From contig PHDD01000003.1 in NCBI GenBank assembly GCA_002840905.1, positions 74,376 through 138,375 of the forward strand: DNA of 64,000 nt, in the 5' to 3' direction. Positions within the stretch are counted from its first letter, which is position 1. Each line of letters begins with the position of its first letter. Made by a program: the position numbers and the translations under genes. The notes below the pieces were generated by a model, which ran no database searches, was not told the origin of the DNA, and saw nothing but the letters and a program-made list of their open reading frames with translations. Shown here in pieces: positions 43,392 to 53,400 of this stretch. The stretch is from Bacteroidetes bacterium HGW-Bacteroidetes-4 (GTDB taxonomy: Bacteria > Bacteroidota > Bacteroidia > Bacteroidales > SZUA-534).

Positions 43392-44149
43392 TTGTAGTTG
43401 AAGGGGTAAATAAAACATTTAATGAAGCTCAGATACTTAAAAATGTTGAGGCTAAGTTCCATCCCGGAAAAGTGAATATGGTAATTGGTAAAAGCGGTTC
43501 CGGAAAAACGGTATTGCTTAAATCGCTGGTTGGCCTCCATAAAATCGACTCAGGTTCCATAACTTTCGATGGACGCGATTTTACCAAAATGCGAACCAAA
43601 GAAAAGATAGCTATACGCAAGGAGGTGGGAATGCTTTTTCAGGGTGGTGCGCTGTTCGACAGTTCAACCATCGAAGAGAATGTAATTTATCCGCTCGACA
43701 TGTTTACCAATTTTACGAAAGCAGAAAAACTGAAACGAGCAAATTTTTGTCTCGAACGCGTAAATCTTACGGGCGTTAACAAGCAGTTTCCTTCGGAGTT
43801 AAGCGGAGGTATGCAAAAACGCGCAGCCATTGCGCGGGCTATTGCACTAAACCCCAAATACCTTTTTTGTGACGAACCCAATTCGGGTCTCGACCCACAA
43901 ACCGCTATTGTTATCGATAAATTAATTCAGGAGATTACCAAGGAATATGGCATTACTACGGTGGTTAATACGCACGACATGAATTCGGTACTGGCCGGTG
44001 CCGATAGTGTGGTGTTTATTTTTGAAGGACATTCGTGGTGGCATGGTTCACGTACCGATTTACTCGACTCGGGCAATCCCGAACTCGACGATTTTTTGTT
44101 CTCGTCGGAACTCATGCGTCGCATCAGGCCAACCAAGCAACACAAGTAA
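43388..44149 (+). CDS. MlaF-type lipid ABC transporter ATP-binding protein
   Basis: A 253-residue ATPase with Walker A GKSGSGKT (34-41), signature ELSGGMQKRAAIARAI and Walker B YLFCDEPNSGLDP. The DEPNSGLDP form and the QKRA signature are typical of MlaF-like subunits. The gene overlaps the permease by ATGA, which implies translational coupling. Together they make the inner-membrane part of a lipid transporter, with the MCE component expected elsewhere. Confidence 0.9.
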   Translation: MIVVEGVNKTFNEAQILKNVEAKFHPGKVNMVIGKSGSGKTVLLKSLVGLHKIDSGSITFDGRDFTKMRTKEKIAIRKEVGMLFQGGALFDSSTIEENVIYPLDMFTNFTKAEKLKRANFCLERVNLTGVNKQFPSELSGGMQKRAAIARAIALNPKYLFCDEPNSGLDPQTAIVIDKLIQEITKEYGITTVVNTHDMNSVLAGADSVVFIFEGHSWWHGSRTDLLDSGNPELDDFLFSSELMRRIRPTKQHK

Positions 44150-44370
44150 TTTTGATAATAAAAAAAATTATAGCAACTTAGCGTTCGAAAAAAACGCATT
44201 AAATCAACCAATTTAGCGATCTAAATATTTTATTTTCAAAACACTTAAGAAAAACTTGCGTATGAATGGGTATGTTTTGACAAAATAAATGTTTAATCTA
44301 CATATGCTGACATTTAACCAACATATCTGTCGAATTATCAAAAGCAGCGCACTGCGTATGGTTTTTATGT

Positions 44371-44378
44371 TATATTTG
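44371..44378 (+). promoter_or_regulatory. Candidate -7 element of the SprB-like gene
   Basis: TATATTTG fits TAnnTTTG exactly, 77 bases before the ATG. A -33 TTTG is not evident at the usual distance. Confidence 0.4.
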
Positions 44379-44390
44379 TATGGTATGTTG

Positions 44391-44414
44391 ATAAATTATG
44401 ATAATTTATTTTTT
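44391..44414 (+). promoter_or_regulatory. A-T hairpin with T tract in the SprB-like leader
   Basis: ATAAATTA (44391-44398), loop TGA, TAATTTAT (44402-44409), running into six T (44409-44414). It lies just after the predicted transcription start, the position of an attenuator, but the all A-T stem is weak. Confidence 0.35.
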
Positions 44415-44455
44415 AAGATAACACGACACTTTTTGAATATTCAATAATTATTGTT

Positions 44456-47400
44456 ATGAGGAAGCCGATACTTTTAATTATCCTGTTAAGTATATTTTTT
44501 ACCCGGTTAGAGGCACAAGAAGCCCGTTTTTGGGTAAATGGTTCTGGTAACTGGCACGACACATCACACTGGTCAACCGTCAGTGGTGGAGATGCCGGAG
44601 CCAGTGTTCCAACTGCAGAAAACCCGGTGTTTTTTGATGATAATTCCGTTATCGGCAATCAAATACAGGTTTTAATTAAACAGGAAGCATATACCAATCA
44701 CCTGAATATTAACACCGCAAAAGTTGTTTTAAAGGGGAAAGCCCCGCTTACTATATCAGGTTCCGTATCGGTGAACCCTAATGTTGACTTGTCTAAATAC
44801 AAAGGCGATATTGCTTTTAATTCAAAGCAAAACACTACTATACAGATGTCCAATGAGCTAAACAGCAATTTGGTTTTTAATGGTTCAGGGGTTTTTAATG
44901 TTAAAGAAAGTATAAATACCCGCAAAGGAATATTAGTTAAACAAGGTGAAATAAACGCCAGCGGTATTCAAATATACAGCAGTTCGATAGTAAAAGAAGG
45001 AAATGCTGCATCAAAAATTAACCTGGAAAATGCTGAGGTTAATGTAAAGGATTGGAATATGTTGAATCAAAGCAATCTGGAGTTGCTAACTGAAAACTCA
45101 AGAATTTATGTACCCAACATAAAAAAAGATTTTACGCCAGGAAATTATAGTTATAATCTAGTGGGAGCCAGTTCAAGTAAAGCTATTGGTACTATAACCG
45201 TTACCATTACCGATGCTTTATGTTCGCCCGGAACCGATCCGGTTGGTGGTGATCCCAAAGAAAAAGGAACATTAAATGTTTTGGTAAGTCCGGCAGGTAA
45301 TTATTACATTACCGTTTTCAGTCAGGGCGACGGTTTGGAAAAAGGCCGTGCCTTTGGAAACAACATTGATTTTACCCTTCCTGTCGGAACATATCTGGTA
45401 CAGGGAAGTGAAACCGGATACAATCAAAATTATGCCACTGCAGGCGAAAATATAATAGGTTATCCTCCCGCTTTTAGTGTGGCTATCAGTGTTGAAAACG
45501 ATGTAAGCTGTTTTGGCGGAGATGACCTGCAATTGCGTGCCGACGCTACCGGCGGAACCAATCCCATAAGTTCTTACGATTGGGAAAACAATACTGCCAA
45601 TGAAGGAGTGATATTTTATACAGGGCAAATTACCAATGCCGATTTGGGCGAAGGATATTATATTGTTTACGCCAACGATGCCAACGGATGCCAGGCATCC
45701 AATTATTTTGAGTATTACCCCTCTTTTCCACAATTTGATGACTATACCACGGGTCCTAATCAAATTGGAGTATCGGGAATAATTACTACAGCTTCCTGTG
45801 CCTCAGGTACCACCGGCGTTATTGATGTGGAAACTACCACTGGAGGAACTCCCAATATGGGAATGTATCCCACAACGGGCTACGGATATTTTGCTTCAAC
45901 TAATGGAGCCTATAATCCGGTTCCTGGTGATTTTACCGATGGAAATGTTCTTTCCGGACTTGCTGCCGGAACGTATTATCTTTGGATAATTGATGGAAAC
46001 GCTTGTATTGAAGAGCACAACTCAACAATTAGTGTAGCATCTGTTCCTGCTCCAACAGCCGATGCCGGAACAGATGCTGAAGTTTGCGACGGAGATTCGT
46101 TCGATTTAAGTGGAGCAAGTGCCACCAATGCAGATACTTACTTATGGACTATTACAGCAGGCGGTACCGGAACCTTTAGTCCAAGTAATACCGCTTTAAA
46201 TCCTACATTTACTCCAACCGGAGGTGTGGGAACTTATACCTTGCAATTACAAACATCTCAATCCTCAGGAGCCTGCCCTCCGGCAACCAATAGCATGGAT
46301 TTGGATGTAATACCCAATCCGGTGGTGAATGCAGGAACCGATGCAGATATTTGTGGCAGTTCGTATACCATTGCCGACGCAAGTAGCGACGGAACCACGC
46401 ATTTATGGACCGTAGTTGCCGGAAATGCAGCCAATGTTATCTTTACGCCAAACAATACCGTAGTAAACCCACAAATTGATGTTACTGCTTTTGGAACTTA
46501 TACCCTTCAATTGGAATCGACCAATGGAACTTTGGTATCATGCAGTAGCAATGCTACTGTTGATCTGACTTTTGTCGATAATCCAACCGCTGATGCCGGA
46601 ACCGATGCTGAGGTTTGCAATGGAAATACATACGCTTTAACCGGAGCAAGTGCCACCAATGCCGACACCTATTTATGGACCATTACAGCAGGTGGCACCG
46701 GAACTTTTAGCCCAAGTAATACAGCATTAAACCCAACATTTACGCCAACCGGAGGTGTTGGAACCTATACTTTACAATTGCTAACTTCACAATCTTCTGG
46801 TACTTGTCCGCCGGCTACAAATTCAATGGATTTAAGTGTTCTGGCCATTCCGGTTGTTGATGCAGGAAATGACATGACCACCTGCGGAACTTCCTACACC
46901 CTAGCCGATGCCAGCAGCGATGGGTCTTCTCATTTATGGACCGTAGTTGCCGGAAATGCAGCCAATGTAAGCTTTGCGCCAAACAATACCGTGGTAAACC
47001 CCCAAATTAATGTTACTGCTTTTGGAACTTATACCCTTCAATTGGAATCGACCAATGGAACTTTGGTGTCATGCAGTAGCAGTGCTACGGTTGATCTCAC
47101 TTTTGTTGATAATCCAACAGCCGATGCCGGAATTGATGCTGAAGTTTGCGATGGAGCTACTTATGATTTATCCGGAGCAAGTGCAACTAATTCCGATACT
47201 TATTTATGGACCATTACCGCCGGAGGTACAGGAACATTTAGCCCAAATAATACCGTCTTAAATCCAACATTTACACCTACCGGTGGCGTGGGAACCTATA
47301 CGCTTCAACTGAGAGCATCCCAATCGGCAGGTACTTGCCCGCCGGTAACTAACAGCATGAATCTGGACGTAATATCACTTCCTGTTGTTAATGCTGGAAC

Positions 47401-50400
47401 CGATACTGATATTTGTGGCACGTCCTATACCATTGCTGATGCCAGCAGTAATGGAACCACGCATTTATGGACCGTAGTTGCCGGAAATGCAGCCAATGTT
47501 TCCTTTACACCAAACAATACGGTTGTAAATCCACAAATTGATGTTACCGCTTTTGGTACTTATACATTACAGTTAGCATCGAGCAATGGAACTTCAGTTT
47601 CATGCAGCAGCAGCGCAACCGTCAACCTTAATTTTGTTGATAACCCAACCGCCGATGCCGGAGCCGATGCTGAGGTCTGTGACGGAGCAAGTTTTGATTT
47701 AACCGGAGCAAGTGCTACCAATGCCGACACCTATCTTTGGACCGTAACGCCCGTTGGCGGAGGAACTTTTAGTCCTAACAACACGGTTCTAAACCCAACT
47801 TTTACTCCGACAGCAGGAGTCGGAACTTACACATTGCAGTTACAGGCTTCACAGTCATCTGCAACCTGTCCTCCTGCAATTAACAGCATGGATTTGGATG
47901 TAATTGCCAATCCTGTGGTGAATGCCGGAGCCGATGCTGATGTTTGCGGAACCACTTACACTTTAGCAGATGCCAGTAGTACCGGAGCTTCACATGTTTG
48001 GAGCGTAGTAGTGGGAAATGCGGCAAACATTACTTTTACACCAAACAATACGGTAGTAAACCCACAAATTGATGTTACTGGTTTTGGTACCTATACTCTT
48101 CAGTTGGAATCGAGCAACGGAACATTGGTTACATGCAGCAGCAGCGCTACGGTAACTATTAATTTTCATGAATCTCCTTCAGTTAATGCGGGAGTTGATA
48201 ATACCGTTTGTTACGATGCCATTGACTATGAGTTGATTGATGCAATGGCATTAAACTATACAGCCATCTCATGGAAAAATCTGACATCGGGTGATGCTAC
48301 GGGTTTTGACGACGCCTTTGCTTTGAATCCTACCTATGCATTTTCAGCAACTGATAAAGTTCAGGGTTATGTCGATTTGGTACTAACCGCATCCAGTCTA
48401 TACTGTCCGGATGTTACGGATACCATTCGCGTGAATATTTCACCTGAAATGGTGGTATCAGTTGGTTCTGTATCACCTTATTTAATTGGAGCCAGTACAC
48501 AAATAAATGTTGCTTTCTGGGGCGAACATGAAAATATAGGACAGCTTGGATTTTATTTAGTAGCTCCCGATGGAACAACCAAAATTAGGCTGTACCAACA
48601 TAATTTGGATGGATCGGCTTGTATTTTCCCGATAAACCAGCAGTTTGACAGCCTGGCATTTTCAACGTCCAGTGCAACCAGTCTGGATTTCTGTGGATAC
48701 AATACTAATCCGGTTTTAAGTGGAAATTTTGATGCTGCCGAAGATTGGAGCAAAATATATACAATGGATCCGGCACAGGGAGGTTGGTCATTAATGATAA
48801 AGGATCGTACAACAGGAAAAACAGGAACCCTAAGCAGAGCAATGATATCTTTTACCGATATGAATATCCAGGGGATTATGCAAACCATTTTTTACGACTC
48901 GAAAGTCTTGAGTCCTGCTTCTCCGATTATCGATAAAGATTCAACCATATATTATGTCCCCATGGGCTTAAGAACCAGTTGTAATGGAGCTTGTGATGCC
49001 CGCGCCATTGTTTCTGTTATTGGAGGTACTCCTCCTTATGCCAGCTATGAATGGAGCACCGGTGATTCAGGTACTGAAGTTGATTTGTGTGGCGGCGACC
49101 ATACCGTTACAGTAACCGATGCCAATGGTTGTACCGCAATTGCCATGGTTGAAGTGCTGGAACCCGATCCCATTGAATTAGCTGTTGACTCAACAAACAT
49201 TGCCTGTTTTGGTGGTGCAAACGGAATGGTAAAAGTTACCCCATCGAATGGTGTGCCTCCTTACAATTACCTTTGGGACGATGCCAATGCTTCTACAACG
49301 GCTCAGGTAAATGGATTAACTGTCGGAACCTATACAGTAACAATTACTGACCAGAATTTATGTACTACAATTCGCAGCATTACTATTACCGAGCCTGCTT
49401 CTGCACTCGATCTAACTTATGTTGTGGATCCCACAGGTTGTAATACTTCAACCGGAACCATTACCCTATCGCCCAATGGAGGAACTCCATACATAGTGGG
49501 AGATGCTTACAATTATACCTGGGCACACGATGCTTTGCTAACCGGAAATATAGCTACCGGACTTGGTGTTGGCACCTACAATGTGTTAATTCAGGATTCC
49601 TTGGGTTGTATCCTCGATACCACCATTACCATGACAGATAACGGCGATATGGATATCACCGGATTTACTATGGTAAACAATGTGAGCTGTGCCGGAAGTT
49701 GCGATGCTGAAGTTCAGGTCGATTTTACCGGAGGAACTGGTGATTATACTTTCAACTGGAGTGGTGCGGGATTAACCGGAACCAATGTTTCGCTGCCAAA
49801 TGTTTGTGGCGATAGTACGTATTATGTTACAGTTACCGATGTTAACACTTCATGCAGCACCTCCGATTTCTTTAAAATTCCACAACCCGATTCACTAAAA
49901 GTCAATATTGTTTCGCAAACCGATGTACTTTGTTTTGGCGACAGTACAGGAACCGCTGAAGCAATTGGAATTGGAGGAACAGGAGCGTATTCTTATGCCT
50001 GGTTTACCACAACAAACGACACCTTAAGCCGGACAGCAACAGCCAATAACCTTCCTTATGGAAAAATATATATTGAAATTATAGATGCAAATCTTTGCTC
50101 TGTTATTGATAGTATCTTTATTAATCAACCAACAGAATTAACTGCAACAACTGCATCAACAAACACTTCATGTGGAGTTGCTACCGGTACCGTGTCAGTT
50201 ACTCCTGCCGGAGGCACGGCACCCTACACCTATTTGTGGGATGATGTCTCGAATGCAACAACAACACTGGTCGAAGATTTGCCGGTTGGAATTTATAATG
50301 TTACCATAACCGATTTTAATGGTTGTGAACTGCTTGAGTCGGTTTCAGTAATCGACGATTCCGATATGGTTATTAGCATTGATTATGTGGTTGATGTACT

Positions 50401-53400
50401 TTGTGCTGGTGAAGCTAGTGGTGAAATTAACATTAGTGTTACCGATGCTGTTGCGCCTGTCGCTTACAATTGGAGCAATGGTGAAATAACTGAAGACCTT
50501 ACCGATTTAGCAGCAGGAACTTACCGGGTTACTGTAACCGATGCGAACTTGTGTTCACGGGTGGCTGAGGTAGAAATTACTGAACCCGCATTTTTATCGG
50601 CTGCTGTAACCATAGTAAACCAACCACTTTGTTTTGGAGCAGCAGACGGAGAAGCCATGGTGATTCCTCAGGGTGGCGTGGCTCCTTATTCTTATCTATG
50701 GAGCAATGGACAAACCTCTGCAACAGCAACCAACCTGATGGCTGGAGTATATGAAGTTAGCCTTACCGATTTTAATGGTTGCGAAGCTACCGCAACAGTT
50801 ACTTTAACCGACCCAAATCCGGTAACTTTCGATTTTGAATTTACCCGCACCACCTGTGGCGACAGTGTTGGAACCATGAATGTGGCTAACCTTGCCGGTG
50901 GAACCGGTGCCGGAACCTATACCGTTTCATGGGCATCGCCCGACTGGGCTTCGTACCCGGCTCCCGACTCTTTAAATACCGAAAGCATAAGTAATTTATG
51001 GGTAGCCTCTTATGTAGCTATAGTAACCGATGCCAATGGTTGCGAGTTCCGCGACTCCATGAACCTGACCGACGATTCAGACTTGACAATTATTGTTGAT
51101 TCTATGACAATGGTAAGCTGTAATGGCGGAACCAACGGAGCCATTCTGGTAAGTGCCGTAAATGGTACCGAACCTTATACTTACCTTTGGGACTCGGGCG
51201 ACACTGATTCCCTGCTTAATGATGCGGTTGCCGGAACCTATCATTTGCGAGTTACCGATGTGAACTTATGCCGTCGCGATACCGCTTTTGTGATTACCGA
51301 ACCCGATGCTTTGGACAATACCTTTGTATTTACACAACCCATTATTTGCCATGGCGACACGGAAGCCAGCTTTAATGCCGAGATTAGTGGCGGTGTAGCT
51401 CCTTATACCTATTTATGGGAAAACAGTGCAGGCGACAACCTGGGCCAGACAGCCGCGTTGGAAAATGTAACCGCCGACAGGTATTACCTAACTGTTGTTG
51501 ATGCCAACAATTGTATTTATGAAGATAGTATAGAGCTAATTGAGCCCGACGACGCACTTACTTTAAGCATTTCAATAACCGAAACCCAGTGTACCGACTC
51601 TACAGGAACAGCTACAGCCACAGTAAACGGTGGAGTAAAACCTTATACCTATAGTTGGTATCAACTTTCGAACCCGGCCACGGCTTTAACCGGCCAGGGA
51701 ACCATCGCCCTTTCTGACCTTTGGGTCGATGTGTTTGTTGTAGAGGTTAGCGATGCTTTAGGCTGCATGGTTACCGATACTTTCGAAATGAAAGACGTGA
51801 GCGATATTGATTTTACCTTGGTTGTGCATAATCAGGTTTCTTGTGTCGATAAATGTGATGCCAGGGCTGAGGTTGTTTTACCAACAGGTGGAACTCAACT
51901 CCCAACAGGCTTTGGTTATAATGTTATCTGGAGCAACGGGGAAACAACTCCTGAGGCCGATAGTCTATGTTTGGGAAATAACCTGGTTCGCATCATCGAT
52001 GCCAACGGTTGTCAGGCGGTAAAATCGGTAACCATTACCGACAATGAAGCTTTAAAAGTTAAGATTATCCATTTTAACGATATTAGCCAGGGAGGCGAAG
52101 ATTGTAACGGTTATGCTGAAGCTGTGGTCTCGGGCGGAACGGAACCCTACACTTACCTTTGGTCTACTGCTGATAATAATACATCCGATAATATACCTGA
52201 TTTATGTGAAGGTTGGTACTACCTAACCGTAACCGACGCGTCTGTAGATCCTGTTTGTGAGGTAATTGACAGTGTATTTATCAGCGATGATCCTTTACGT
52301 TACGACACCTTGCTGCTTCAGCACATCACTTGCTATGGAGATAGTTCAGGAGCAATCTCCGTTCAGGGAATGGGAGGCTATCCTGATGGTTACAACTATT
52401 TCTGGGCAAACGAGAACTGGAGCTCTTATCCGGCTTATGATTCAACAGGTAATTCACTTACAAATCTGGTTGCGGGAACCTATTTCTTAACCATAACAAA
52501 TCGCAGCGAACTGGATACCCTGGTTGCCAGTATTGAAATTACGCAACCCGAGCCCTTTATTCCTGATTATACCATTAGTCCGACCAATTGTAGTGATTCG
52601 TCGGGTGTAATATCCGTGAATTTAGCGCTTATTCAGGGAGGAACGGCTCCATTTACCTTTGAGTGGGCTCACGAGTCCTGGAGCTCTTATCCAGCAGCCG
52701 ATAGTTCCGGATTAACCTTAAGTAACCTTTGGGTCGATGATTATTATGTTACCATTACCGATGCCGGTGGATGTACTTATACAGATACTGTGAGCATGGA
52801 GGATAATTCACCCTTTGTAATTAATCCGGTTTTATCTCCAATACGTTGTTTTAGCTGGACCAATGGTGGCATTGATGTAAATCCTACAAATGGTATTGAG
52901 CCTTACGTTTTTACATGGGACAGCGGTCAGACAACACAGGAAATTACTGGCTTGGGAGCTGGTTTATATTTTGTTACGGTAACTGACGATGATGGCTGTG
53001 TACGCTCAAGAAGTATTGAACTTACACAACCCGATTCCATAACCTTTACGTTGAAAGACACTTTACCCTTGCTTTGTTATACCGACTGTGATGGTGGCAT
53101 TACCATCGATAATATTCAGGGAGGTAATGCAGGTGTTTGGAATTATATTATAAGAGAAAGCGGTCGAATTGTTAGCGAAGGAACCGATGCAATTATTAAT
53201 AGCCTGTGTCCGGGCGATTACCAGATACGGGTAGAAGATGAACTGGGATGTTTAAGTGAAACTTATCCGTTTGTATACTTATCGCGTTCTCCACAAATGT
53301 TACCGGAGTTTGAGATTATCGATACCGCCAGTTGTAATAATAATACCAGCGATGGAATTCTTGCTGTTAATGTAAAAATGGGGTATTTTGATCAGATTTC

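Larger units (their letters stand above)
44150..44455 (+). other. 306-bp intergenic leader region of the giant adhesin gene
   Basis: Very AT-rich. A short stem GCGTT/AACGC near 44182-44198 follows the ATPase gene but lacks a T run. A -7 promoter match at 44371-44378 and an A-T hairpin with T tract at 44391-44414 (listed separately) occupy the distal part. No ORF of credible length was seen. Confidence 0.4.

Noticed and set aside
46052-48175. Direct repeats that could suggest a CRISPR array or satellite
   Set aside because: Units are 531 bp, contiguous and in frame inside a 9.9-kb ORF, and encode PKD-like domains.
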